NCBI GenBank assembly: GCA_031969915.1
Contig: DALYJJ010000028.1
Span: 1 to 52,882 of the forward strand
Direction of reading: 5' to 3'
DNA from: DALYJJ01 sp031969915
Lineage (GTDB): Bacteria; Acidobacteriota; Terriglobia; Bryobacterales; Bryobacteraceae
Length of the DNA: 52,882 nt
Each line of letters starts with the position of its first letter. The first letter of the stretch is position 1. A program made the position numbers and the translations under genes. A model generated the notes under the pieces. The model was not told the origin of the DNA. It saw only the letters and a list, made by a program, of their open reading frames with translations, and did no database searches. Below are positions 16,478-25,612 of the stretch, one piece after another.

Positions 16478-17548
16478 ATGAAAGCTCTCCTTCTGGCCAG
16501 CGTGGCCGCCGGCTTGCTCACCGCCGCCGAGCCCGCACCGGTGGCCGTCATCCTTGGGCCGGCGGAGGCGCGCGAGAAACTCGCCGCCACGGTCCGTCAG
16601 GCCGGCTGGGACATCCTTGCACCCGACCCCGTGCCCCTGGGCGACCGCGGGCTCAAGAACCTCGAAGATCTCCTCGCCCGGCGCCCGTTCAACCCGCGCG
16701 TGTACCTCATCGCCGCCGCCGACGCCGCCTGGATGGCCCCCTACGCCGCCTCCCGCGTGCCGCATCTCTTCTCGGCAACGCTCGCCATCGGCGGCTCCGC
16801 CCGCCCCGCCATTCAAAGCAATCGCCTCTTCGCGGGCAACGCAGCCCTGGTTCCCGTCTTCTGGGTGGATCCGGATGAAACCGCCACCCGCCTCAAGAAC
16901 GCGGGCTTCCCCTTGCGAACCGGCCCTGCCAACCTGAACGACCTCGCGGCGGCCAAACTCGACTCCTATCCCGAAACCGCCGATTGCGAAACGGGGAACA
17001 CGGCCTTTGGGCGCTGCTACTGGGTGACCATCCTCGGCCTCGATCCCGCCCAGCGCAACGACGCGATTGGCACCTCGCGCATCGTTCCCGGCGCGGGCGC
17101 TTCGCTCGCCCTCGGGCCTTTCGGGTACAACCCCACAGCGCCCGGCCCGGGCATTGCCGTGGGCTGGCTGCCGCCCGATTACAAGGGACCGCTCAAGTTG
17201 GAGGACCGGCTGCTCGCCATCGACGGGAAAGCGATCGCCGACGCGAAAGCGTATGCGGCGATGATGGATGAGGCGGTGGAAGAGAAACCCGTGGTGGTGA
17301 TGATGCAGCGCGGCCAGGACCGTCGCCGGCTGGAGACTCGAATCGTGGTGCCCAAGCGGGAAGAACTGTTCACGGCCCGGGTTCGCGCGCAATACCTGGC
17401 CGATTCCAAGGAGATCCTGGTGGTGACGCGCGGCGTGTCCGCGCTGACCGTCGACGTCCCGCCCCAGTGGGCCGGAGCGCGCCTGAACTGGAACGGCGAA
17501 GAACGCACGACGCCGGTGGCGGCCGGTCCGCTGACCCTGAAACGGTAG
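16478..17548 (+). CDS. Secreted protein with PDZ-like domain, function unknown
   Basis: A 356-residue protein with a signal peptide (1-16, cut near TAAEPAP). The middle (20-230) is an alpha/beta region I do not recognise. Residues ~235-300 look PDZ-like: GIAVGWLPPDYKGPLKLEDRLLAIDGKAI matches the hydrophobic-groove and LxxGDxIxxIdG pattern, with GD replaced by ED. The start has AAAGG about 8 bases upstream, and a TAGAAT -10-like hexamer lies at 16455. It is divergent from the subtilase and convergent with the JAMM-like gene 6 bases away. No protease active site was seen. Confidence 0.65.
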   Translation: MKALLLASVAAGLLTAAEPAPVAVILGPAEAREKLAATVRQAGWDILAPDPVPLGDRGLKNLEDLLARRPFNPRVYLIAAADAAWMAPYAASRVPHLFSATLAIGGSARPAIQSNRLFAGNAALVPVFWVDPDETATRLKNAGFPLRTGPANLNDLAAAKLDSYPETADCETGNTAFGRCYWVTILGLDPAQRNDAIGTSRIVPGAGASLALGPFGYNPTAPGPGIAVGWLPPDYKGPLKLEDRLLAIDGKAIADAKAYAAMMDEAVEEKPVVVMMQRGQDRRRLETRIVVPKREELFTARVRAQYLADSKEILVVTRGVSALTVDVPPQWAGARLNWNGEERTTPVAAGPLTLKR

Positions 17549-17554
17549 ACCGGT

Positions 17555-18442
17555 TCACCGGCCACGGCGGCGCGACGGGCGCAACCGCCGCTCGGCCGCC
17601 GGCTTGGCGGGAGGCTGCGGCGCCGCATCGTCCAACGCCGCGGCGGGCGCGGCGAGCGGCGAAGGCGCAATCACCAGTGCGGACTCCTCGATAGTCTCCC
17701 CCTGCCGGTTCAACCTGAGCTTCACCAGCGTGGTCTCCGAGAACCTCCGCCCCAGGGCCATCGCCCCGCGCCGGAGCGCCACCGTGTTGAGCGGAATGGC
17801 GTCGCCGTAGGCGCCGTCCTCCACCAGCAGCCAGCCCGATTGCACGCCCTCCATCCAGGGAGCGGAACCGTTCCAACTTGCTAACAACCGGTTGGCCTGC
17901 AACTCCACGCGGAGGCCGGGCTGCGGCGAAGCGGCGCGTTCCGCTCCCCGCCCCGAGAGGGCCGTGGCCACCACCATCACGGCCACCAGGCCCGCCCCCA
18001 GCCAGGCCATCGCGGCCCAACCACGCGGCGGCTCGGCCGGCGGCACCGAAGGCCCGGACACCGGGACGCGCTCAACAGCCAGGCCCGGCGCGTCACCGCC
18101 CGGTATGAAGACCGTACCCGCGATTCCCGCCCCCCGTTCCGGCTGAACGATCAGAAGAAACGCCCGCTCCTCCGTAAAGAGCCGCCGGTGGAACTCCAGG
18201 TCCTCGCCATCCGGCGCCGCGGGCCGGCCGAGCCCCGAGCGGAACCACCCCAATAGATCCATCCCCTCCGGTGCGCGCATGTCGCCCAGCGGCAACGGGA
18301 GCACCGCGCCCACTTCGGTATCATCCCGGCCGCGCCACCCGTACAGCAGCCCCGCCGCCTCCACCTCGCCGGACGCCCCGCGCGCCTGAGCGGCCGCGGT
18401 TTCGCGCCGGATCGTCTCCGCCGCCGACCGTGAGAATTGCAT
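17555..18442 (-). CDS. Single-pass membrane protein with degenerate JAMM/MPN domain
   Basis: A 295-residue protein. Residues ~25-115 follow the JAMM/MPN pattern: E28 in VEAAGLLYG, then LLGWFRSGLG (66-72) where the family has GWYHSHPG, then D81 in EDLEFH. The two metal-binding histidines are Arg68 and Gly70, so a zinc-dependent isopeptidase is not expected. A transmembrane helix follows (~141-160, MAWLGAGLVAVMVVATAL), then a beta-rich domain (~170-260) and an Ala/Pro and Arg-rich tail. No signal peptide is evident, so the JAMM-like part is probably cytoplasmic. The domain call rests on my pattern alignment. Confidence 0.6.
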   Translation of the reverse strand: MQFSRSAAETIRRETAAAQARGASGEVEAAGLLYGWRGRDDTEVGAVLPLPLGDMRAPEGMDLLGWFRSGLGRPAAPDGEDLEFHRRLFTEERAFLLIVQPERGAGIAGTVFIPGGDAPGLAVERVPVSGPSVPPAEPPRGWAAMAWLGAGLVAVMVVATALSGRGAERAASPQPGLRVELQANRLLASWNGSAPWMEGVQSGWLLVEDGAYGDAIPLNTVALRRGAMALGRRFSETTLVKLRLNRQGETIEESALVIAPSPLAAPAAALDDAAPQPPAKPAAERRLRPSRRRGR

Positions 18443-18481
18443 GGCACGCGTGAGACGCGCCGCCGCGCGTATACGTGTCGT

Positions 18482-20806
18482 CTACGGTTCCCACTCGAAG
18501 TACGAACCATAGCCGCCGCCCTGGTTACGAGCGATCCACAAACGGTATTCGCGGTTTTCCTGGCGCCGCATCTCCCGGCGAGCCGGCGGCGCGGTGTTGG
18601 TGTACACAAACAGCGCCGGACGCCCTTGCGCTGTCGTCCCGGTGCAGATCAATTCGTCGCGGTAGTCGCCCACCAGATCGGCCACCATGGAGCACGCGCC
18701 GTTGCCTTCATTCGGCATGCCCAGCACGGGAACCACGTTCTTGCCGTCAAAGCGCCCCAGCCGTTTGCCGTCGGCCGAAATCAACTCCCGGGTCGCACCG
18801 CCCGTCCAGTTCACGGGACGCCAGCCCTGCGGGAACGGGTTCGCCAGCACCGTGCCGTCCGCGGCGAACAGCACCAGGTCCTTTGCTTCGTGCCCGTCGC
18901 GGTTGGTCAACATCTCCATCCCCGGCGAGCCCTCCCAGATGTCGGCCACCCAGCCGGTGTGCGCGTGCGTCCAACGCGGATCGTCCTCGCGATTCACCTT
19001 CCAGAGCACGCGGCCCGTGCGCGCTTCCACCAGGTACGCCCCCGCGTGCGTGCTCGTCTCCACGGCAAAGAATACCTGCCGCTCCTTCGAACCCGGAACA
19101 ATGTGCTTGATGGCGACGATATCCGGATGCATGCGATAGATCGACCAGCGCATGGAGCCGTCGTAGTTCAGCAGCGTGGTGCCGTTGAAGACCTCGTCGC
19201 GTCCATCGCCGTCCACATCGGCAATGTCGATGTGGTGCGAACCGCTGCCGCTGGTCTCCGCCTCGCTGCGGAACTGCCAGATCTTTTTGAGATCGGCGTC
19301 GTAGGCGTCGAGGATCTCATTTTCATAAAGACCGGTCTGCGTGACGATCGCCGGCGTCCGCCCGTTCAGATAAGCGATGGCCATGTGGATGCGCGTCGAC
19401 GACTTCGCGAAGTCCGTGGCCATGGGCGTCCACGGCGTCTTGCGGCGCACCTCGCCGGTCATCCCGTCCAGGATCGCGAGATACAACCGCCCGGCCTCCT
19501 CGAGGCTGGCGATCACCTCTGACTTTCCATCCCCGTCCAGGTCCCACACCACCACGGGCACGTTATTCGCGTTGCCGTAACAGCGGGCGTGCGAGACCAG
19601 GGGACGGCGCCACAGACTGCGGCCGTAGTGAGTAAAGGCCTCCACCTCCACCGGCACGCCGGGATCCCGCGACATCTCCCTGATGCCGTTGTCCAGGCGC
19701 AGCACTACGTCCAGCCGCTGGTCTCCGTTCAGATCGCCGAACACGGGCGTGAAACCGCCCCGCTCCACCGACGGCTCGATCTTCATCGCGAGCCCGGTGG
19801 CGGCGCCGCCCGGGTCGATGCCGGCCCACTCCGAGGGTGGTCCTTCCACTCCATCGACCACGCCGCGGACGCGGTAATACAAACGGCGTCCTCGGGGAGG
19901 GTTCTCGTCCAGGTAGGCGGTCCCCTGGCGAACTGGCTCTCGCGTCAGCCGATCGCCGGCCGCGTCGCGGCGCGTGGCCCGATACACGTGGTACCCGGTC
20001 TCGGGCCGATCGAAGAACTGCCAGCTCAGTAACACGCCGTTCGCGGCCGGCAGGGCAACGAGCGCCCGCGGGATCTCCCGGAAATGCTGTGCTCCGAGGG
20101 GTGCCCGAACCGGCCGGAAGCCGATGTCCGGATGCCGGATGCCCGGGCCCGCGCCGCCGAAGACGCCGCACCGGAGATAGTATTCGCCGCGTGCCCAGGA
20201 GCCGCCGGCGATCGAACTCTCGCGCTCGATCGGATCCACCACCCGATAGACAAACCGGTTCGTCTCCAGGTCCGTGTTCACGTCCACCATCTGCCAGACG
20301 TTGCCCGCCATGTCGTACAACCCCAGCGCGTTCGGCTGGTACGACTTCACCGGTTGCACGTGGCGCCGCCATGCGCCCAAGCTTCGCGTTCCTGTTTCGT
20401 CGAAGTTCGCCCGCCCGGCCGGCGGCTCATCGCCCCACGGGTACTTCGCACGGCCGTCGACGCCGCCGCGCGCCGCCAGTTCGAACTCGAGCTGGGTGGG
20501 CAGGCGGTAGACACGCTGCTCCTTCGCTCCGCGCCAGCGCAGGTAGGCCGCGGCATCCCACCGGTTGACGAACGTCACCGGCAGTTGGTCCTCGCCTTTC
20601 CCGCGGATCCAGTGCGGCGGCGCTGGATGGCCGGTGGAGTCGACGAACTCCTTGTACTCCGCGTTGGTCACCGGATGGTCGAGGATCTCGAAGGCGTCGA
20701 CGCGGTGCGCCCCGCCGCGCACCGCTCCGCCCTTCACCAGCACGAAGCCGTCCTGCGCCTGGAGCGCGAAGACCGCCCCGAACGCCAGCGCCAACGCGGC
20801 CTTCAC
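18482..20806 (-). CDS. Secreted FGE-sulfatase-domain protein fused to rhamnogalacturonan-lyase-like beta-propeller
   Basis: A 774-residue exported protein. The GTG start at 20806 overlaps the stop of the DUF5107 gene (GTGA) and is followed by a signal peptide; the frame upstream is a shadow. Residues ~20-235 are an FGE/SUMF1-type domain (RLPTQLEFELAARGG, NALGLYDMAGNVWQMV, GGSWARGEYYLRC, GFRPVRA). Residues ~245-330 look like an Fn3 module. From ~350 to the end, DLNGDQRLD, DLDGDGKSE and DVDGDGRDE Ca-binding loops sit in a propeller that resembles PL11-type rhamnogalacturonan lyases, including an NREYRLWIARNQ tail. Whether either domain is catalytic is uncertain. Confidence 0.78.
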   Translation of the reverse strand: MKAALALAFGAVFALQAQDGFVLVKGGAVRGGAHRVDAFEILDHPVTNAEYKEFVDSTGHPAPPHWIRGKGEDQLPVTFVNRWDAAAYLRWRGAKEQRVYRLPTQLEFELAARGGVDGRAKYPWGDEPPAGRANFDETGTRSLGAWRRHVQPVKSYQPNALGLYDMAGNVWQMVDVNTDLETNRFVYRVVDPIERESSIAGGSWARGEYYLRCGVFGGAGPGIRHPDIGFRPVRAPLGAQHFREIPRALVALPAANGVLLSWQFFDRPETGYHVYRATRRDAAGDRLTREPVRQGTAYLDENPPRGRRLYYRVRGVVDGVEGPPSEWAGIDPGGAATGLAMKIEPSVERGGFTPVFGDLNGDQRLDVVLRLDNGIREMSRDPGVPVEVEAFTHYGRSLWRRPLVSHARCYGNANNVPVVVWDLDGDGKSEVIASLEEAGRLYLAILDGMTGEVRRKTPWTPMATDFAKSSTRIHMAIAYLNGRTPAIVTQTGLYENEILDAYDADLKKIWQFRSEAETSGSGSHHIDIADVDGDGRDEVFNGTTLLNYDGSMRWSIYRMHPDIVAIKHIVPGSKERQVFFAVETSTHAGAYLVEARTGRVLWKVNREDDPRWTHAHTGWVADIWEGSPGMEMLTNRDGHEAKDLVLFAADGTVLANPFPQGWRPVNWTGGATRELISADGKRLGRFDGKNVVPVLGMPNEGNGACSMVADLVGDYRDELICTGTTAQGRPALFVYTNTAPPARREMRRQENREYRLWIARNQGGGYGSYFEWEP

Positions 20807-23800
20807 TTCACGGACTCCAGGATGGTGCGCGCCGCCAGGTGATACCCGTTCAACTTCACCGCGGCCGCAAAAGCCGCCTGCGCCTGCGCCGGCCGCTTCA
20901 TGCCGAGCTGCCCGAGGCCGAGCACGTACTGCGCCTCCGCGTCCCGGGCGGTCTTCGATTGCCGCTCGCCGAACTTCGCGAAGTAGTCCACGCGCGTGTC
21001 TTTGAGGGCGGTCGACCCGACCTCCACCAGCGCCTGATAGGCGGCCGCCGCTTTCTTCACGTCCCCCAACCGCTCGAGCGAGCGCGCCTGCCAATAGAGC
21101 GCCGCGCCGCTCGAAACGGTTGGATGCGGCGCCTCGTCGTCGCCGATCAACTGTGCGGCCGCTTCCTTCCACGCCGCCTTCGCGCCGCCTTCGTTCTTCA
21201 CCCCGCGCCGCGCCTCGCCGATCCAGTAGAGGACTTCCGGCGCCCGTCCACCGCGATAGCGGCGCGAGATCTCGAGGTTCTCGGGATAGGTGTTCGCCGC
21301 TTCGTAGTCGGCGAGCGCGCCGGCCCAGTCGCCCTTGGCGCGCCGCGCGTGGCCGCGCAGCAAGTGGGCGTCGATCCAGGCGTCGTAGACGTTGAAGCGG
21401 GCGCCGCCCTCCCAGCCGTGATAGTGACGATTCTTCAGTTGCTCGATCGCGCGGTCGTACTGGCCCATCTGCACGCGCATGGAAACCGAGCGCGCCGTCG
21501 TATCGTCGCGCTCCGCTACCGCCGCCGCGTGGCGCTCGAAGGCCGCCAGCCGCTTCTCCGCGGGCACGCCTGCACGCTCGTACAACTGGTCGAGCTCGAA
21601 CAGATGCATGGCGTCCTTGCCTCCCAGGTCGACGGCCTTCTCCAGGCTCGCGATCGCTTTTTTCAAACCGTCTTCCTCGCGCCCGTACGCCACCGCGAGG
21701 TTGCGATGCACGATGGGCAATCCAGGTTCGAGCGCGGCCGCTCGTTCCCACAGCTTCGCCGCCGCCCCGGGCTGCCAGTCGTAGAGCAGGTTACCGAGCA
21801 GGTAGGGCGCGCGCGCATCCTTGGGGTCCACGGTCATCGCGCGCGTGAGTGCCTCGATCGCTTCGGAGCGGTAGGGGAACACGTAGTCGTGGGGCAGCGT
21901 CCGCGCGATTGCAAACTCCTCGGCCGCGCGTTCGGCGCGTCCCAGTTTCTGGTGGTAGAGACCGGCGAAATAGTGGATCATCGGCTGCTTGGGCAGCAGC
22001 GCGAGCGTCGCCAGGGCTTCTTCATACAGGCCGGCGTTGCCGAGTTCCACCGCCACTTCCAGGCCGTAATGCGGGTGCCGCTTCAGCGTATCCGGATCCC
22101 GGGTATCCAGCGGGTCGATGGCCAACAGGCGCTCCCTCGGTTCCTTCGCATCCTTGCTGAGCGCCGCCCGCAACGCCAGCGCGCGCGTATTCAGAGCGTT
22201 CGTTTCCAGGGACCGCGCCAGGAACGCGAGGGCCTGCTGCCGCTCGCCGCGCATAGAGGCGATCTCTGCCAGGCCGAAGTACGCCGCCGAAGAGAACGCC
22301 TGCCCCCAGGTGGCCTTGAAGTAGGCGTCGAAGGCTTCGTCCAACTTGTTCTGCATCTTCAGGGCGAGCCCGAGATAGTAGAACGGTTCGACGTCTCGCG
22401 CGTAGGTGTAGTTCTGCGACACGCGCGCCGCGGCCGTGGCCAGCCGCTTTGCGGCTTCGGCGAACCGCCCGCGCTTGAGATCCAGAATCCCGAGGGCCGT
22501 GTTGGCGCGCGCGTCCGAGGGATCGCGACGCAGCGCCTCTTCGTAGTAGGGATCGGGATCGGAGGCAGGACTGTGGAACTGTTCCAGGCGCAATCCCGCC
22601 AGGTAGAGTTCTTCGTTGCTCTTCACTTGCTTCGGCGGCGGCGGCGCCGTGGCTGGAGGCGGCATCGGGAGCCGTTCCGACTGGAGCGGCGTATAGGCGA
22701 TCACCTCCCGCCGGCCGGCCAGCAGGGCCGCGCGCAGATCGGAGTCCTTCACCTCGGCGGGCACATCGACCTCGCGCACAAACGGCTTCCCCGGATCGAT
22801 GCTCACCGTTTCCCGAAGCAGTTCGCGGCCCGCGGCGCTCAGCAGGACCGTGGCCTCCTTCACCGCGCCGGTGACCGAGAAGCCCACCTTCGCTTTGCCC
22901 GGCGCCGTCCGCTCCAGGTTCACCGCCGCATCGCGATTGGCGTTCTTGACGCCGCCGATATCGCGGAACGGGTACCAATACTGTTCGAAGCGGCGGGTCT
23001 CGAAAGGCTGCATCCAGCTATAGTCGGGCTGGTTGTCCGAGTAGGCGCCCACCATCAGTTCGAGGTACGGCCCGTCTTCGTCGGTGAGGATCTTGTCCCA
23101 CAGCCGCCCGTCCGGCCCCGTTCCCCAGGCGAAGAACTTCTTGCCGGGAACGATGTGATGATCCGCCACGTGCATGGTTCCCGCCTGTTTGCCGTGATCG
23201 TAGCCGGCCACGAAATCGTCTTCGTAGTTCCAGGCGAACATCGAGATCGGGCTGGGGTGGTTCTTCCAGCGGCTCACGTCGACGCCCTTCGAGAAATCCA
23301 CGCCCGCATACATCCCGTCGGCGATGGGCCATCGCGAGAACTCGCGCTTGGAATGCTGGGTGACGAACTGGGTTCGCGGCGGAAACAGGATCTGGTACTT
23401 CTCGTTCGTGTGCACGGCCACGTTCGCGAAATAGAGCATGCTGTTGGCGAGCGGCGACCGGTTCACCAGCCGCACATCCGCCTTCACATACGAGCGCCCC
23501 GGCGCGAGCGTCAATCCCACCGCCCACCGCATGCGGTGCCGGATCTCGAGTTCGCCCACCCACACCGTCTTGCTCCCGTCCGCGTTTTCGGTGAGCTTGT
23601 ATTGCACCGGCAGGAAACTCGACGCCCGGTGATGATGCGGGATGTTCCACTCGACGCCGCCCGAGATCCAGGCGCCGAGCATTCCGATGAGCGCCGGCTT
23701 CACCACGTGCTGGCGGTAAAAGAAGTCATAGCCGTTGGTCTTGTCCACGGCTGCGAAGATGCGGCCGCCCAACTCCGGCAACACGCAGATTTTGACGTAT

Positions 23801-24048
23801 TCGTTCTCCAGCCACACGGCGGTGTACGAGCGGTCTTCCTTGCGGTCGGTGAGCTTGTCGTAGAGCGGATACGGGTAGATCGCGCCGCGCGCCCCCTGAT
23901 AGGTGCGGCCGAGATAGAACATCGGGTTCGGGTCCGGCGGACCGGTCACGTAGGTGGGAACCGTCATCGGCTCCTGCCAGATCCGCACCTCGGCGGGCGC
24001 GGCGGTAACAGCCAGCAGGATGAGCAGGGAGAATAAGGACAAACGCAT
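20803..24048 (-). CDS. Secreted DUF5107 / tetratricopeptide-repeat protein
   Basis: A 1081-residue exported protein with signal peptide (1-19). Residues ~25-400 match DUF5107, a galactose-mutarotase-like beta-sandwich; the block YVKICVLPELGGRIFAAVDK is characteristic and resembles the core of aldose-epimerase and glycosidase-like folds. Residues ~480-1075 form a long TPR solenoid. It is translationally coupled (GTGA) to the downstream FGE/lyase-like protein, suggesting joint work on a polysaccharide or glycoconjugate. Catalytic residues cannot be named. A large antisense ORF over this gene is a codon-bias shadow. Confidence 0.85.
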   Translation of the reverse strand: MRLSLFSLLILLAVTAAPAEVRIWQEPMTVPTYVTGPPDPNPMFYLGRTYQGARGAIYPYPLYDKLTDRKEDRSYTAVWLENEYVKICVLPELGGRIFAAVDKTNGYDFFYRQHVVKPALIGMLGAWISGGVEWNIPHHHRASSFLPVQYKLTENADGSKTVWVGELEIRHRMRWAVGLTLAPGRSYVKADVRLVNRSPLANSMLYFANVAVHTNEKYQILFPPRTQFVTQHSKREFSRWPIADGMYAGVDFSKGVDVSRWKNHPSPISMFAWNYEDDFVAGYDHGKQAGTMHVADHHIVPGKKFFAWGTGPDGRLWDKILTDEDGPYLELMVGAYSDNQPDYSWMQPFETRRFEQYWYPFRDIGGVKNANRDAAVNLERTAPGKAKVGFSVTGAVKEATVLLSAAGRELLRETVSIDPGKPFVREVDVPAEVKDSDLRAALLAGRREVIAYTPLQSERLPMPPPATAPPPPKQVKSNEELYLAGLRLEQFHSPASDPDPYYEEALRRDPSDARANTALGILDLKRGRFAEAAKRLATAAARVSQNYTYARDVEPFYYLGLALKMQNKLDEAFDAYFKATWGQAFSSAAYFGLAEIASMRGERQQALAFLARSLETNALNTRALALRAALSKDAKEPRERLLAIDPLDTRDPDTLKRHPHYGLEVAVELGNAGLYEEALATLALLPKQPMIHYFAGLYHQKLGRAERAAEEFAIARTLPHDYVFPYRSEAIEALTRAMTVDPKDARAPYLLGNLLYDWQPGAAAKLWERAAALEPGLPIVHRNLAVAYGREEDGLKKAIASLEKAVDLGGKDAMHLFELDQLYERAGVPAEKRLAAFERHAAAVAERDDTTARSVSMRVQMGQYDRAIEQLKNRHYHGWEGGARFNVYDAWIDAHLLRGHARRAKGDWAGALADYEAANTYPENLEISRRYRGGRAPEVLYWIGEARRGVKNEGGAKAAWKEAAAQLIGDDEAPHPTVSSGAALYWQARSLERLGDVKKAAAAYQALVEVGSTALKDTRVDYFAKFGERQSKTARDAEAQYVLGLGQLGMKRPAQAQAAFAAAVKLNGYHLAARTILESVK

Positions 24049-24100
24049 CGCAAACCTCCTGAAACCCGCATTATGTCATGGCGCGCTACACTGGAAAGAC

Positions 24101-24517
24101 ATGGCGGAAAAGGTTCAACCGAAGGCGCCCGCGCCGTCCCCGCTCAAGTGGCTGCACGTGATCGCGCTGGCGTGGCTGCTCCCCGGCTCCGGACACTTCC
24201 TGCTGAAGCGCACCTCGCGCGGCGCTTTGCTCGCGGTGTCGGTGTTGGTGATGTTCGTGCTGGGTCTGCTGATGCGCGGTTCGCTGTTTGAGCCCCAGAC
24301 CGGCGACCTGCTGACCACGGTCATCTACGTGGGCGGGTTCATCGGCAACCTGTCCAGCGGGATCCTCTACTTCCTCACCGTGTGGCTCGGTTACGCGCAG
24401 CCCGACGTCGCCGGCCATGTGCACGACTACGGAACCAAGTTCCTGGTCGGGGCCGGACTCCTGAACGTCCTGGCGATGGTGGACGCCTTCGAGATCGCCA
24501 CGGGAAAGAAAGACTGA
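24101..24517 (+). CDS. Small polytopic membrane protein (DUF6677-like)
   Basis: A 138-residue protein with three or four hydrophobic segments. LPGSGHFLLKRTSRGALL followed by a hydrophobic helix recalls the TM2/DUF6677 type of membrane protein in which a PGxGH/Y motif precedes the helix. The start at 24101 has GGAAAG upstream; the longer frame adds only shadow sequence. The next small membrane gene starts 3 bases after the stop. Function unknown. Confidence 0.7.
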   Translation: MAEKVQPKAPAPSPLKWLHVIALAWLLPGSGHFLLKRTSRGALLAVSVLVMFVLGLLMRGSLFEPQTGDLLTTVIYVGGFIGNLSSGILYFLTVWLGYAQPDVAGHVHDYGTKFLVGAGLLNVLAMVDAFEIATGKKD

Positions 24518-24520
24518 CCG

Positions 24521-24706
24521 ATGCCGAAGCTTGGACTTTCGCACCTGGAAGCCGCGTTCCTGTTCGCGCTCTTCACGTCCGTGGTGATGGGCATCACCAC
24601 GAAAAAGACTGACCGGGAACGCCTGCGCTACGGCCTGTATTGCTTCGTCAGTTTTTTGGGGACGCTGTTTGGGCTGGGCTGGCTGATGTACTTTGGGCAC
24701 CGCTAG
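24521..24706 (+). CDS. 61-residue membrane protein
   Basis: A short protein with two hydrophobic helices (residues ~10-25 and ~37-57) separated by the basic loop TTKKTDRERLRYG. It lies 3 bases downstream of the DUF6677-like gene and is presumably co-translated. Its last 59 bases overlap the 3' end of the convergent gene. No family is recognised; small size makes the call moderate, but the typical membrane-protein composition and spacing support a real gene. Confidence 0.6.
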   Translation: MPKLGLSHLEAAFLFALFTSVVMGITTKKTDRERLRYGLYCFVSFLGTLFGLGWLMYFGHR

Positions 24707-25571
24707 CGACGGCCAGGGTGCACCCCACGCAGACGGTTTCTGAAACCTTGGTGTAGCCAGAAGGCAGTTTCTGGTCGTCCGCCGACGGCCGCCGGATACT
24801 CACGGTTTCAACGGTGCCTCCGGGCGCCGGTCTGGTTTCCACCACCCGCTGCTCCCGCAGTTGCGGCGTGCCGGGTTGGGCCGCGCGGCCCGGGGCGGCG
24901 ATACCGTAGATGGTGATCTCCTTCACTTCGGTCCCGTCGGGCAGCTTCGTGGTCGCCGAGGTCTCCTGGCCGGTGAGTTCCATGCGGCCCGTGCTGGCCG
25001 ACTCGTACTTCGCCGTCCGCTCCTCCGTGCGCCCATCCCGGCGCGTGGTTTGGGACACCTCGCGATAGGCGGCTTCGAACTTGCCGCTCAGCGCCGGCCG
25101 GTACACCACCGTATCGCGGTCGGAGGCCGAGTCCGAGCTGCGGATCACGGTTTGACTTCTCTCCGCCACCGCGAACCCGCCGTTGACGTCGGGCCGCTCC
25201 ACGGTTCTCACTTCGTTGGTCAGTTCCTTCGAGCCGCTCACAGCCCGGATTTCGCGTTCGGCCAGGCGCAGGTTTCCGCTCACGTCACCCTTGTAAACGG
25301 AGGTCTTGACGCTGATACTGCCGTCGGCGCCCTTCACCTCTTCGATGACGGTCTTCTCTGGCGCCAGGGGCCGCCCGTCGATGTCAAAGGGCCGGACGAT
25401 ACGCTCCACGAGGCGGCCGCCGGAGTCGTCGCGGAGCACCTTCTCTTCGACCTTCACCTTGGGTTCCGGCAGCGCCACGGTCTCGCCGTTGGCTCCCCGG
25501 TAGGACGTAGTACGCGTCTGGGTCTGCCCGGAAAGAAGCGCCGCGCAGGCGGCCAGCAGCAATAGCCTCAT
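24648..25571 (-). CDS. Secreted beta-repeat protein, function unknown
   Basis: A 307-residue protein with a signal peptide (1-16). The body is polar and consists of alternating beta-strand-like segments with a period of roughly 40-45 residues: VYKGDVSGNLRLAEREIRAV, then VERPDVNGGFAVAERSQTVI, VYRPALSGKFEAAYREVSQT and YESASTGRMELTGQETSA. Each has the form Y/V-x-G/S-x-[FL]-x-x-x-x-[RQ]-E. The tail has a CVGC motif (ETVCVGCTLAV) followed by a Ser/Ala-rich end. I do not recognise the family. The 3' end overlaps the 61-residue membrane protein gene on the other strand. Confidence 0.7.
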   Translation of the reverse strand: MRLLLLAACAALLSGQTQTRTTSYRGANGETVALPEPKVKVEEKVLRDDSGGRLVERIVRPFDIDGRPLAPEKTVIEEVKGADGSISVKTSVYKGDVSGNLRLAEREIRAVSGSKELTNEVRTVERPDVNGGFAVAERSQTVIRSSDSASDRDTVVYRPALSGKFEAAYREVSQTTRRDGRTEERTAKYESASTGRMELTGQETSATTKLPDGTEVKEITIYGIAAPGRAAQPGTPQLREQRVVETRPAPGGTVETVSIRRPSADDQKLPSGYTKVSETVCVGCTLAVASGAQSTSASPAQTASPKN

Positions 25572-25612
25572 GCCCCCAGCCTAGGGCCTCTCCCCACCAA
25601 AAACAATCAGTG

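Noticed and set aside
20839..24036. 1065-residue ORF on the plus strand
   Set aside because: Antisense shadow of the DUF5107-TPR gene. It is Arg/His-rich, with no recognisable domain, and the opposite strand has a signal peptide and conserved motifs. It arises from high third-position GC.
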